DNA from: Elusimicrobiota bacterium | Lineage (GTDB): Bacteria; Elusimicrobiota; Elusimicrobia; UBA1565; UBA9628 | DNA length: 9,848 nt | Reading direction: 5' to 3' | Assembly (NCBI GenBank): GCA_028871595.1 | Contig: JAGWMT010000107.1 | Coordinates: 1-9,848, forward strand | In this document: one piece after another, positions 1-7,345 of the stretch | Numbering within the stretch: position 1 is the stretch's first letter | Layout: the number at the start of each line of letters is the position of its first letter | Made by a program: the position numbers and the translations under genes | Notes under the pieces: generated by a model | The model's input: the letters and a program-made list of their open reading frames with translations, nothing else | Databases searched by the model: none | What the model was told of the DNA's origin: nothing

Positions 1-967
1 GTTCGCGGGCGCGACGGCCCATCATCTCCGCGCGCGCGGGGTCGTCCAGAAGAGTCTTGATGGCCGCCGCCAGGGCCGCGGCGTCGCCGGGGGGGACCAG
101 GAGTCCGGTGAAGCCGTCCTCCATCAGATCCGGCAGTCCGCCCACGCGCGAGGCCACCAGGGGGCGGCCCGCGGCCATCCATTCGAGCGCGGCGCGGCTC
201 ACGGCCTCGGACCCGACGGACGCCACGACGCCCAGCCGGCAGCCGGACAGGAAGGCCCATTTGTCCGCCACGCGTCCCGCGAAACGGATCACGTCCCCCA
301 GGCCCAGCGGGGCGAGCTGCCAGCGCAGCCGCTCCAGCAGCGCGCCCTCGCCCGCGCACAGCACGCGCAGGCCGGGGACTTGGGTCTTGAGGATCTGCGC
401 GGCGTCGATGAGCACGACGTGCCCCTTGACCGCGTCCAGGCGCGCGATCATGCCCACGAACGGCGGCCCGGGCATGGGCGCGATCTCGTCGGGGGAGGAG
501 ATGCCCTGGGCGACGAGGCGCACCGGCGTCTTCGGAAAAGCGGTCTTCAGTTGCGCCTCGATCACGGTGTTGGCCGCGATGAAGGCCGCGGTGCGTCCCG
601 CCGACCAGCGGGTCAGCGTGGTCGCCTGCGCGGGCCGGGCGTCGCCGCGGGTGCGGATCACGGCGGCGGCTTTCGGCGCGATCATCAGCGCCAGAGCGTG
701 GGCCGAGCCGGTGTGGGCGTTGACCGCTTGAGGCGCGAACGCGGCCATTTCCCGGCGCAGGCGGGGAATCTCCGCCCAGCCCGCCGGCCCCGCCGCCCAG
801 CCGCGCGCGGGCAGCCCCAGAGCGGCGGCCTGCTTCAGAACCGGGGAATCCTTCAGGCCCCAGAAAGCCGCGCGGTCGCCGCGGCGCGCCTGCTCGGCGG
901 CCAAGGTCAGCGCGTAGTGGGCGATCCCGGAATCCCACGGCTCGTCCTCGAGATGGACGATGTTCAC
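1..967 (-). CDS. Glycosyltransferase family 4 (GT-B fold), 3' end cut by window edge
   Basis: Likely transfers a sugar from a nucleotide-sugar donor to a growing LPS core or other surface glycan on the cytoplasmic face of the inner membrane. About 322 residues are visible and the frame is still open at the left edge. The N-terminus (MNIVHLEDEPWDSGIAHYAL) has the usual GT4 opening, with a Rossmann domain to about residue 160. The donor-binding domain then shows a GMIARLD..KGH motif at 172-183 (R176 and K181 in the usual positions). An E-x7-E motif falls at E254/E262, followed by SRVGGLPDL (273-281) and a GLLVPPGD segment (288-295), all typical of the family. The GTG start at 967 overlaps the TGA of the GT9 gene (GTGA), indicating translational coupling. 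Family assignment is firm from the motifs; the sugar and acceptor cannot be told. Its place after waaA and GT9 suggests LPS core synthesis (inference). Confidence 0.9.
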   Translation of the reverse strand, partial: MNIVHLEDEPWDSGIAHYALTLAAEQARRGDRAAFWGLKDSPVLKQAAALGLPARGWAAGPAGWAEIPRLRREMAAFAPQAVNAHTGSAHALALMIAPKAAAVIRTRGDARPAQATTLTRWSAGRTAAFIAANTVIEAQLKTAFPKTPVRLVAQGISSPDEIAPMPGPPFVGMIARLDAVKGHVVLIDAAQILKTQVPGLRVLCAGEGALLERLRWQLAPLGLGDVIRFAGRVADKWAFLSGCRLGVVASVGSEAVSRAALEWMAAGRPLVASRVGGLPDLMEDGFTGLLVPPGDAAALAAAIKTLLDDPARAEMMGRRARE

Positions 968-2466
968 GCGGCCACCCCCAGCGCCTCGCGGCAGGCCGCG
1001 TGCACTTGGTCCACGGTGAGCAGGCGCATGCACAGGAAATGGCCTTCGGGGCAGTCCTTGGCGCCGTGCAGGCCGCACGGACGGCAGGCCAGGTCGGCCT
1101 CGACCACGCGGTGGCCGGCGCCGTAAGGAAAAAATCCGAGCTCGCGCGTGGTGGCGCCGAAGATCGCCACCACCGGCACTCCCGAAGCGGCGGCCAGATG
1201 CATGGGCCCCGAGTCGTTCGTCACGAAGAGCGACAACCGCCCCATCAGGGACTTGAGCTCCTCCAGGTTCGTCCGGCCCGTCAGATCGGCCGCGCCCGAG
1301 GCGGCGGCGATGGCCGCGCCCAGCTCCGCGTCGGCGGGCCCGCCGAGCAGGACCGGCACGACGCCCTCCGCGCGCAGACGGCGGCACAGCTCCGCGTAGC
1401 GCTCGGGCAGCCAGCGCTTGGTGGCCCACGCCGCGCCGGGATGCACGCCGGCCAGGCGCGCGCCCGCAGGCACCCCCGCGGCGGCCAGCCGCTCCGCCAG
1501 CGCCGCCGACGGCGGCGCCGGGACGACGTAGCGGGCCTCGTCCCGCGACGCGCTCGAACGTCCGCCCAGCGGGCGCGCGAGCGCCAGGTTGCGCTCCAGG
1601 TCGTGGGTGAGCCAGGCGAAGGGGACCGCGTCGGTGAGGAGGAAGCGTCCCGCGCTGGTGGAGAAGCCCACGCGGCGGGGGATGCCCGCCAGCCACGCGA
1701 TCAGCGCGGAGCGGAACGAGCGGTGCGGGATCACCGCCAGGTCGAACTTCCCGCGCTTGAGCTCGGCGGCCATCCGCCAGGGGCCCAGCGGCCCGCCGTG
1801 GCGGCCGCGCTTGTCGTCGAGGAGGACCTCGTCGGCCCAGGCCCCGCCGCGGAACACGTCGGCGTTCTTGGGGAGGGTGAGCACGCTGAGGCGCGCGTCG
1901 GGAAGGCTTTCCTTGATGCGGCGCAGGAGAGGCAAGGTGAGGAGGCTGTCGCCCAGAAAGGAGGTCTGCATGACCAGCACGCGGCGCGCGCCGGCGGCGT
2001 CGCCGCGCGCGCCCCAATCGGACGGGGACAGGTCGCGGCCGGCGGCGACGGGCACGTCCCACGCGGCCAGGGCGTCCAAATAGCGGTCCACCGTGTGGCG
2101 CTGAAGCGACGGGGACGGCAGGCCGAAGGCCACGAACAGGCGCCGCGCCAGCGCGTCCTTCCGGTACGCCGCCTGGTTCGGGACGCCGGAGAGCGCGCTC
2201 AGCAGGCGCGAGCGCAGGTTGCCGTGGAGATCGAGGAGATGGGTGAACCCGCCGTCCTTCACGCGCGTCAGCGCGTCGCTCAGGCCCCGGTAGGCGATGA
2301 CCTCGTCCACCCCGGGGTGGCCCTCCAGCACGGCCGCGAACTGAGGCTTGACCAGGACGCTCACGCGCGCGTCCGGCCAATGCGCCTTCAGGTTCTTATA
2401 GACCGGGCCGGTCAGGACGACGTCGCCCAGGGAAGACAGGCGGATGACGAGGATTTTGTGAGACAA
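964..2466 (-). CDS. GT9 (heptosyltransferase-like) with an extra N-terminal GT9 half-domain
   Basis: Family GT9 enzymes move heptose, usually from an ADP-activated donor, onto the Kdo-lipid A core. This 500-residue protein is much longer than the usual 340-360. Residues 1 to about 145 form a GT9 N-terminal (acceptor-side) domain: KILVIRLSSLGD at 4-15, DLHGNLRSRLL at 79-89 and HTVDRYL at 124-130. Instead of its own donor domain, a second GT9 start follows (RVLVMQTSFLGD, 162-173). That copy is complete: IPHRSFRSAL at 246-255, VHPGAAWATKRW at 341-352 and the donor-site motif NDSGPMHLAAA at 417-427. A Cys-rich tail (C461, C464, C472, C479) resembles that of many heptosyltransferase II-like proteins. 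The start is a TTG at 2466, 3 nt after the GT-C stop; it fits the family's usual N-terminus but has no strong Shine-Dalgarno. The end overlaps the GT4 start by 4 nt. GT9 is firm; a heptose donor is inferred. Confidence 0.92.
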   Translation of the reverse strand: MSHKILVIRLSSLGDVVLTGPVYKNLKAHWPDARVSVLVKPQFAAVLEGHPGVDEVIAYRGLSDALTRVKDGGFTHLLDLHGNLRSRLLSALSGVPNQAAYRKDALARRLFVAFGLPSPSLQRHTVDRYLDALAAWDVPVAAGRDLSPSDWGARGDAAGARRVLVMQTSFLGDSLLTLPLLRRIKESLPDARLSVLTLPKNADVFRGGAWADEVLLDDKRGRHGGPLGPWRMAAELKRGKFDLAVIPHRSFRSALIAWLAGIPRRVGFSTSAGRFLLTDAVPFAWLTHDLERNLALARPLGGRSSASRDEARYVVPAPPSAALAERLAAAGVPAGARLAGVHPGAAWATKRWLPERYAELCRRLRAEGVVPVLLGGPADAELGAAIAAASGAADLTGRTNLEELKSLMGRLSLFVTNDSGPMHLAAASGVPVVAIFGATTRELGFFPYGAGHRVVEADLACRPCGLHGAKDCPEGHFLCMRLLTVDQVHAACREALGVAA

Positions 2467-2469
2467 CGC

Positions 2470-3888
2470 CTATTTTATCATTTCCAGCTCGACCGGCAGG
2501 CCCAGTTCGGCCCGGTTTCGGGCCGCGGCCGCGGCCGCGGCGTCTCCCCGCGCGGCATAAACGGCCGCCGCCCGGCGGAAGACGTCGGCGTGGAGCGACT
2601 GGGCCTCCTCGCGGACCAAGGAGGCCTCGTCCACCCTTCCGGCCGCGTTGAGCGCCGCCGACAGCTTCAGGCGCGCGAAATAGGACAGCGGCGAGACTTC
2701 GCACGATCGCGTCCACAACGCGACGTCGGAGCTCCAGACCGGGAGCTGGCGGGCGGTCAGGCCGCCCAGGACCAGGAGCACCGCGGCACCCGCCGCGGCC
2801 GCGGTCCGGCGGGTCAAGCGCGTCAGCCCCGCGCCCGCCAGCAAAGCCAACGGCAACGATGGCAGATAGGTGTAGCGGTCGGCGGCGGTCATGCGCCCCG
2901 ATTTGAATAATCCCAAGGCGGGCAGGGCGAACAGGAGATAAACCCAGGCGGCCTGGGTCCAGGCGGGATTCTTTCGCCGTCGCGCCCAGAGGAAGGCGCA
3001 CGCGAGCGCGACGGAGACGGCGGACATCGCGAAAGGCAGCGGCTCAAGGAGAAGGGAGCGTTCGTACAAAGGCCCAAGGTTCGAAGGCCACAGCGTCCGA
3101 CCGATGCCGAAGGCCAATCCGTAGAAGGCCTGCGCCAGGCGCGCCTTGACGCCGAAGACCGCGAAGGACACGGCCGCGCCGCTGCGCTCCTGCGCCGCCA
3201 GGTTGAACGCCAGGGCGACTCCGGCGGGCACGGCCCAGGGGAGTTTTTCACGCCACCGCGGCCGTCCGCGAAGACGTTCATCGAGGACGAGAAAAACCGC
3301 GGGCAACACTATGGCGAAGACCTTCGACGCCATGGCCGCCGCGCCTAAAACGAGGGACCAGCGGCGCCAACGCCGACCGGCGGCTCCATCGCCCGCCTCC
3401 GCCCCACGGACGTACGCCCACGAGGACACCAGGATCAAGGCGCCGGACAAAACGTCGCGCCGCTCGCTGATCCAGGCCACCGATTCGACGCGCAGGGGAT
3501 GAAGGGACCAGAACAGCGCGGCGAACGCGGCGCCCGCGTCCGCCCCGGCGCCCGCCCGGGAGAGCAGGCGGCGGGCGAGAAGAAAGAACAATCCCGCGTT
3601 CAGCGCGTGAAGGAGGACGTTCGTCAGATGAAAGCCGGAGGGCGCTCCGCTCCAGAGGGCGCGGTCCGCCGCCAAGGTGAACCAGCTCAACGGATGCCAA
3701 TGGCCCAGGCTGGAGCCGGCCAGCATCCAGACCAGCCCGTCGCGGCCGAAGTTCAGGTTCGGGTTCGAGGCGACGTTGACCACGTCGTCCCAGTTCAGAA
3801 AGGGGAATCGGACCGACGGGAGGAAGACCAAGGCCGTCGCCGCCGAACAGACGGCCGCCAGAGCCGCGGCGCGCCGGCGTTCAGTCAC
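2470..3888 (-). CDS. TMTC-like GT-C membrane glycosyltransferase with short TPR-like tail
   Basis: A polytopic inner-membrane protein of 472 residues resembling bacterial relatives of TMTC/PMT-type glycosyltransferases, which in animals O-mannosylate proteins using a lipid-linked sugar. The hallmark NWDD (32-35, the acidic pair of the first periplasmic loop in GT-C enzymes) follows the first membrane segment (about 8-25). Then come GHWHPLSWF (62-70), HLTNVLLHALN (87-97), LHPLRVESVAWISERRDVLSG (split at 129-139 and 140-149) and ADRYTYLPSL (336-345). About ten hydrophobic segments lie between residues 8 and 383. The soluble tail (about 384-465) has helical, TPR-like character but is far shorter than the multi-TPR tails common in relatives. 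The GTG start at 3888 lies inside the waaA end (8-nt overlap) behind a good Shine-Dalgarno. Its setting suggests modification of lipid A or core on the periplasmic side, but protein glycosylation is equally possible; substrate unknown. Confidence 0.82.
   Translation of the reverse strand: MTERRRAAALAAVCSAATALVFLPSVRFPFLNWDDVVNVASNPNLNFGRDGLVWMLAGSSLGHWHPLSWFTLAADRALWSGAPSGFHLTNVLLHALNAGLFFLLARRLLSRAGAGADAGAAFAALFWSLHPLRVESVAWISERRDVLSGALILVSSWAYVRGAEAGDGAAGRRWRRWSLVLGAAAMASKVFAIVLPAVFLVLDERLRGRPRWREKLPWAVPAGVALAFNLAAQERSGAAVSFAVFGVKARLAQAFYGLAFGIGRTLWPSNLGPLYERSLLLEPLPFAMSAVSVALACAFLWARRRKNPAWTQAAWVYLLFALPALGLFKSGRMTAADRYTYLPSLPLALLAGAGLTRLTRRTAAAAGAAVLLVLGGLTARQLPVWSSDVALWTRSCEVSPLSYFARLKLSAALNAAGRVDEASLVREEAQSLHADVFRRAAAVYAARGDAAAAAAARNRAELGLPVELEMIK
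2472..2480 (-). promoter_or_regulatory. Possible internal extended -10 element before the GT9 gene
   Basis: On the minus strand the end of the GT-C gene reads TGATAAAAT, one mismatch from the extended -10 consensus TGnTATAAT. It sits in a short AT-rich patch that stands out in this GC-rich sequence. A start point 6-7 nt downstream would fall on or beside the TTG start codon at 2466, implying a leaderless message. The hexamer 17 nt upstream (CCTGCC) does not resemble a -35. The patch also encodes the last residues of the GT-C protein and its stop, so coincidence is a serious alternative. Confidence 0.2.
2521..2541. repeat. GGCCGC tandem repeat coding for polyalanine
   Basis: A perfect alternation of GCC and GCG codons (3.5 copies of a 6-bp unit) encodes seven consecutive alanines, residues 450-456 of the GT-C protein, in its TPR-like tail. 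The unit is self-complementary and could slip during replication, but a whole-unit change would keep the frame and only alter the alanine count. Probably simple low complexity of a GC-rich genome. Confidence 0.55.
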
Positions 3889-5179
3889 GCGGCCTCTCCA
3901 GCGCCTCCAAGGTCCGGCGCGTGGCGCCGCGAAGGCTTTCCGCGGCCGCCAGCGCCTTGTCGCCGGCCGCGCGCGCCGCCACGGGGGACTCCAGGAACGT
4001 CTCCAATGCCGCGCCCAGCGCCGCCGCGTCGGCCACGCGCATGCCGCCGCCGCCGGCCTCCAGCACCGACGCGGGATAGGCGATATGACCGGTATGCGGA
4101 CCGAACAGGACGGGGACTCCGGCCGACGCGGGCTCCAAAAGGTTATGGCCGCCCACCGGGATGATGGTCCCGCCCACGAAGGCCGCGGCCGCTTTCGGCC
4201 AGAAACCGGGCAAGGCGCCCATCCGGTCGAGGATCAGGATCTCGGCGTCGGCCGCGGGCAATGCGTCCAGTTCGCTGAGCCGGACGACGGTCAGTCCCGC
4301 CGCCCGGAATGTCTCCGCCGCTTCTCCCGCGCGTTCCGCGTGGCGGGGGGCCAGGACGAGACGCAGTTTCGGGCGAGCGAGCGCACAGCGCCGGTACGCG
4401 TCCCGCACGGCGTCCTCTTCGACGGGATGAGTGCTTCCCGCGACGAAAAGAGGCGCGTCCGTCCAGCCCAGTTTTACCAAAGCCCCGGTGGCCGCGGCGT
4501 CGTCCGGGCGCGCGGAGGGCCGGTCGTATTTCGTATTGCCGGTCACGAACACCTTCGCGGCGGCGGCCCCGATGGATCGGAAGCGCTCCGCGTCGGGCTC
4601 GCTTTGCGCCAGCACCGCGTCCAGCGCGTCCAGCGCCGGCCGGAGGAAGACGGACGCCGCGCGGTAGCGCGGCAGGCTGCGCTCGGTCATCCGGGCGTTG
4701 ATCAAGGTGGGGCGCAGACCCGCGCGAGAGGTGAGGAGCAGCAAGGTCGGCCACAGTTCCGTCTCGGAGAGGATCAAGCGCTCGGCGCGGGCGGCCCGCA
4801 GGAAGCGCGCCACGCAGGGCCACGCGTCCAAGGGGGCCAACTGCGCCCAGTCCACCAGGGGATTGCGGCGCGCGGCCTCGCGTCCCGCGACGGTCGTGGT
4901 CGTGACCAGCACCGCCGGCGGGTCCGGGCGCGCGGCCAGGTCCGCGATGAGGGGGGCCAGGCCGGACACCTCTCCGGCCGAGGCGGCGTGCAGCCACCAG
5001 ACGCGGCGGCCCATCAGCCGGACGCGGCCCGCGTCGCTGAAGGCCCCCAGGCGTTCCGGCAGCTCCGAGGTCAGGCCCTCCAGCACGCCCCGCCTCCGGG
5101 AGAACAGGAAGGAGAGCGTCACGCCGACGGCGGCGAACGGGGCAAGCAGGGTCTCCAGCGCGAGCAGGAGAAAGCTCAT
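3881..5179 (-). CDS. waaA: 3-deoxy-D-manno-octulosonic acid (Kdo) transferase, GT30
   Basis: WaaA (KdtA) transfers one or more Kdo residues from CMP-Kdo to the lipid A precursor at the cytoplasmic face of the inner membrane, the first step of LPS core assembly. The 432 residues match the family length. A hydrophobic anchor lies at about 3-26. The conserved WLHAASAGEV segment (62-71) contains E70, in the position of the catalytic base. SETELWP (138-144), NARMTERS (161-168), AQSEPDAERF (191-200) and VTGNTKYD (212-219) follow. The CMP-Kdo side has GSTHPVEE (248-255), APRH (277-280) and GGHNLLEPA (343-351). The ATG start overlaps the stop of the upstream acyltransferase gene (ATGA) and has no clear Shine-Dalgarno, so translation probably depends on coupling. 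The 3' end overlaps the GT-C gene by 8 nt. How many Kdo residues it adds cannot be read from sequence. This gene is the firmest evidence for LPS in this organism. Confidence 0.96.
   Translation of the reverse strand: MSFLLLALETLLAPFAAVGVTLSFLFSRRRGVLEGLTSELPERLGAFSDAGRVRLMGRRVWWLHAASAGEVSGLAPLIADLAARPDPPAVLVTTTTVAGREAARRNPLVDWAQLAPLDAWPCVARFLRAARAERLILSETELWPTLLLLTSRAGLRPTLINARMTERSLPRYRAASVFLRPALDALDAVLAQSEPDAERFRSIGAAAAKVFVTGNTKYDRPSARPDDAAATGALVKLGWTDAPLFVAGSTHPVEEDAVRDAYRRCALARPKLRLVLAPRHAERAGEAAETFRAAGLTVVRLSELDALPAADAEILILDRMGALPGFWPKAAAAFVGGTIIPVGGHNLLEPASAGVPVLFGPHTGHIAYPASVLEAGGGGMRVADAAALGAALETFLESPVAARAAGDKALAAAESLRGATRRTLEALERPRD
3893..3899 (-). promoter_or_regulatory. Ribosome binding site of the GT-C gene
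   Basis: GGAGAGG on the minus strand, 4 nt before the GTG at 3888 and wholly inside the last codons of waaA. It supports GTG at 3888 as the start even though this makes the two genes overlap by 8 nt. Confidence 0.65.
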
Positions 5180-5805
5180 GAGACGAGGCGGTCGGCCTCC
5201 GCCGTGACGCGATCCAGGGCGGCCTTCAGCTCCCGCGCCTTGGCGGCCAGGTCGTCGTCGGGGCCCACGGTGATGGGTTCTGCGTACACCACCGCGCCCC
5301 GGCCGAAGGGGAGGGGCACGTGGAAATGGTCCCAGGCCTTCTTGAGCACCAGCTTGCGCGACAGGCCGTTGGCGATGGGCACGATGGGCGCGCCCAGCTT
5401 CTGCGCCAGGAAGATCACGCCGTCCTTCACCTCGCGCGCGGGCCCCCGCGGCCCGTCGGGCGTGATCCCGATGTCCAGCCCGGACTCCAGGACCTCCATG
5501 AGCTGACGGACGGCGGCCGCGCCGCCGCGCGATGAGGAGCCGCGCACGGCGCCGATATTCGACAGGCGCATGGTCTCGGCGATCATCTCTCCGTCCTTGG
5601 AGCGGCTGACCAGCACGGCCGCGCCGACGCCGCGGTGGGTGTACGTGAAGAACACCTGGCGCTGGTGCCAGAACGCGTAGATGAACCGGCGGTCGGCGGC
5701 CTTCAGCCCGGTTTGGACGTCGCCGCGAACGACGGTGAGGCGGGTGGTGGCTCCGACGAAGGTCGCGTAGGCGTAGGCCAGGTACGGGACCAGCCGGCGC
5801 AGCAC
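5176..5805 (-). CDS. DUF374-family (lysophospholipid acyltransferase-like) protein
   Basis: A 209-residue protein of the DUF374 group, related to lysophospholipid and lipid A acyltransferases and often found beside Kdo or lipid A genes. It probably works at the inner membrane on a lipid A or phospholipid intermediate; the exact acyl acceptor is not known. Visible motifs are FWHQRQ (45-50, with the likely catalytic His47), SRSKDGE (67-73), RGSSSRGG (88-95) and TPDGPRGP (115-122), followed by FLAQKLGAPIVPI. A hydrophobic N-terminus (about 5-20) could anchor it. The reading frame stays open upstream to 6066, but that stretch is shadow sequence. Family similarity begins at the GTG at 5805, which overlaps the preceding stop by one base (TAGTG), with AAGGG about 9 nt upstream. 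Its own stop overlaps the waaA ATG. I am sure of the family and less sure of the reaction. Confidence 0.88.
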   Translation of the reverse strand: MLRRLVPYLAYAYATFVGATTRLTVVRGDVQTGLKAADRRFIYAFWHQRQVFFTYTHRGVGAAVLVSRSKDGEMIAETMRLSNIGAVRGSSSRGGAAAVRQLMEVLESGLDIGITPDGPRGPAREVKDGVIFLAQKLGAPIVPIANGLSRKLVLKKAWDHFHVPLPFGRGAVVYAEPITVGPDDDLAAKARELKAALDRVTAEADRLVS

Positions 5806-6368
5806 TATTTTCGGCCCTTGGCCTTCGATTTCGCCAGCCAGGACAGGCTGACCGCGATAGTCGCCGCGGGAATCAAGCGTCCGCCGTCGGCGGACACGCC
5901 CAGCTTGGCGCCGTCCAGCTTGCGCACCACGGCCTCCAGCGCCGCGCTCTCGGTCAGATCGTTGATCGGAGACAGTTCGCAATTGTCCTTTTCCGCCTCG
6001 TCGGCGATGATGTTCGAGGCGAAGCGCACGCACTCGTCCAGCCCGCATTCCTCCAGCACCGGCCAAAGCTTCGCGGGGACCAAGGTCTCCTGCTCGCGCA
6101 CGGCGGCGGGAAAGCCGTCGCCGAGGGAGCCCAGGATGAGGCTGTAAGCCAGGCCGGGCATGGGGGACAGGACCGGCTGGTCGGCGTCGGGATGGCCGAA
6201 GGTGTCGAAGAGCACGCCCGGGTTCAAGGTCTTGGCCAGGCGCTCCAAAGTCTTCCCCAGGACCAGTTCCGGCAGGCCCGCGGCGTCCAGGTCGACGCCG
6301 ACCTTCTTGGCGCGCCGCTTGACCTCGTGGGGCCGCAAAACCAGCTTGAAGCCCTTGATCTTCCTCAC
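5805..6368 (-). CDS. Unrecognised 187-residue protein between secF and the acyltransferase gene
   Basis: I do not recognise this protein. The frame is open upstream to 7301, but that part lies antiphase over secF. The sensible start is the GTG at 6368, which overlaps the secF TGA as GTGA and gives 187 residues. The N-terminus is basic (KRRAKK at 17-22, within a segment starting FKLVLRPHEV). The middle is mixed and mildly hydrophobic, with GLAYSLILGSLGDG at 72-85. An acidic helical part follows (about 104-150) with cysteines at 108, 113 and 130. The end, at about 165-187, is a hydrophobic stretch closed by the basic tail KSKAKGRK. There is no signal peptide and no convincing membrane segment, so it is probably cytoplasmic, perhaps membrane-peripheral. 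Coupling on both sides and codon use like its neighbours argue for a real gene. It could be a lineage-specific partner of Sec or of lipid synthesis, but no function is assigned. Confidence 0.75.
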   Translation of the reverse strand: MRKIKGFKLVLRPHEVKRRAKKVGVDLDAAGLPELVLGKTLERLAKTLNPGVLFDTFGHPDADQPVLSPMPGLAYSLILGSLGDGFPAAVREQETLVPAKLWPVLEECGLDECVRFASNIIADEAEKDNCELSPINDLTESAALEAVVRKLDGAKLGVSADGGRLIPAATIAVSLSWLAKSKAKGRK

Positions 6369-7345
6369 TTGCGGCGCCGGCCTCCGTCCTTGACCTTGAC
6401 CGACGGCGCCGAGGCGCCGGATTCGGCCGCGGAGACCTTCTTGCCCGCGAAGCGGACCTGGTACTCGAACACCAGGGGGGCCGCCACGCCGATGGACGAG
6501 TAGGTGCCCAGGATGTTGCCGACGACCATGGCCAGCGCGAACTCGCGCAGGACGGGGCCGCCGAAGAAGAAGAGGACCACGCAGACGATCTGCACGAGCA
6601 GGACGGTGATGACGGTCCGCGAGAGCGTCTCGTTCATCGAGGCGTTGATCAGCAGGTCCAGCGGCATGCCGCGCTCGGTGTGCATCTTCTCGCGCATGCG
6701 GTCGAAGATGACGATGGTGTCGCTGATCGAGTAGCCGGCGACGGTCAGCAGCGCCGTCACGATCAGCAGGTCCACCTGCAGGCCCAGGAAGGAGAACAGC
6801 CCGGCCACGCCGATCACGTCGTGGAACAGCGCGATCACGCCCGCGATGCCCCAGATCGGGTTTTCGAAGCGGTATGCGACATAGGCGACGATCACGAACA
6901 GGCTCCAGAAGATCGCCCACACGGTGCGCGTGCGCAGGTCCTTGCCGACCACGGGACCGATGACGTCCTTGCGGTCCAGCGTGGGCGTCGTTCCGGGGAA
7001 CGATTTCGTCAGGAGGTCCATGGTCTTGTCGGCGAACACGGTGACGGCGGCCTCGTCCTCGGTGCTTTTCTGGCGGAGGATGAAGGTCGGGCGGTCGCCC
7101 TCGACGGACTGGACCTCGACCTGCAGACCCGCGCCCTCCAGGGACTTGCGCACGCCGTCCACGTCGGCCTTCGCGCCGGCGGGGAAGCTGACCTGGATCA
7201 GGGAGCCTCCGGTGAACTCGATCGAGTAGTTGAAACCCTTGATCGCGATGCTGGCGAGACTGAGGACCATGACCACGATCGACGTGCCGATCGGGATCCA
7301 CCGGTGGTGGATGAAGTCGATGTTCGGCTTCTTGAAGATTTCCAT
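6365..7345 (-). CDS. secF: Protein translocase subunit SecF
   Basis: SecF pairs with SecD as an RND-type accessory of SecYEG that uses the proton-motive force to pull exported proteins across the inner membrane. The 326 residues match the family. The first membrane helix lies at about 17-36, followed by the periplasmic FTGGS motif (44-48). Five further helices lie between about 142 and 295. The characteristic ALFHD (172-176) and GYSISDTIVIFDR (204-216) are present. D209 and R243 occupy the places of the conserved proton-path pair of SecF (34 residues apart, as in E. coli and Thermus). A basic tail rich in Lys and Arg ends the protein. The ATG at 7345 overlaps the secD stop by one base (TAATG), and an AGGAG lies about 11 nt upstream. 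Longer in-frame versions upstream would run over secD and lack family similarity. The 3' end overlaps the unknown gene by 4 nt. Confidence 0.96.
   Translation of the reverse strand: MEIFKKPNIDFIHHRWIPIGTSIVVMVLSLASIAIKGFNYSIEFTGGSLIQVSFPAGAKADVDGVRKSLEGAGLQVEVQSVEGDRPTFILRQKSTEDEAAVTVFADKTMDLLTKSFPGTTPTLDRKDVIGPVVGKDLRTRTVWAIFWSLFVIVAYVAYRFENPIWGIAGVIALFHDVIGVAGLFSFLGLQVDLLIVTALLTVAGYSISDTIVIFDRMREKMHTERGMPLDLLINASMNETLSRTVITVLLVQIVCVVLFFFGGPVLREFALAMVVGNILGTYSSIGVAAPLVFEYQVRFAGKKVSAAESGASAPSVKVKDGGRRRK

Noticed and set aside
1978..1980. Internal GTG that could start a separate second GT9 protein
   Set aside because: There is no Shine-Dalgarno before it, and the frame is continuous from the TTG at 2466 with family-like sequence throughout.
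1000..2910. A 636-codon open frame on the plus strand
   Set aside because: It lies antisense to GT9 and the GT-C gene, is rich in Arg, Gly, Gln and His as antisense frames of GC-rich genes are, and has no recognisable domain.
3677..5506. A 609-codon open frame on the plus strand
   Set aside because: Antisense to waaA and its neighbours, with the same low-complexity Arg/Gly-rich composition and no motif. A mirror of GC-rich codon bias.
5806..6066. N-terminal extension of the acyltransferase frame
   Set aside because: The added residues are Arg/Gly-rich shadow sequence over the unknown gene. The GTG at 5805 fits family length and the TAGTG junction.
6369..7301. N-terminal extension of the unknown protein over secF
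   Set aside because: It is out of phase with secF and of antiphase composition. The GTG at 6368 gives a neat GTGA overlap.
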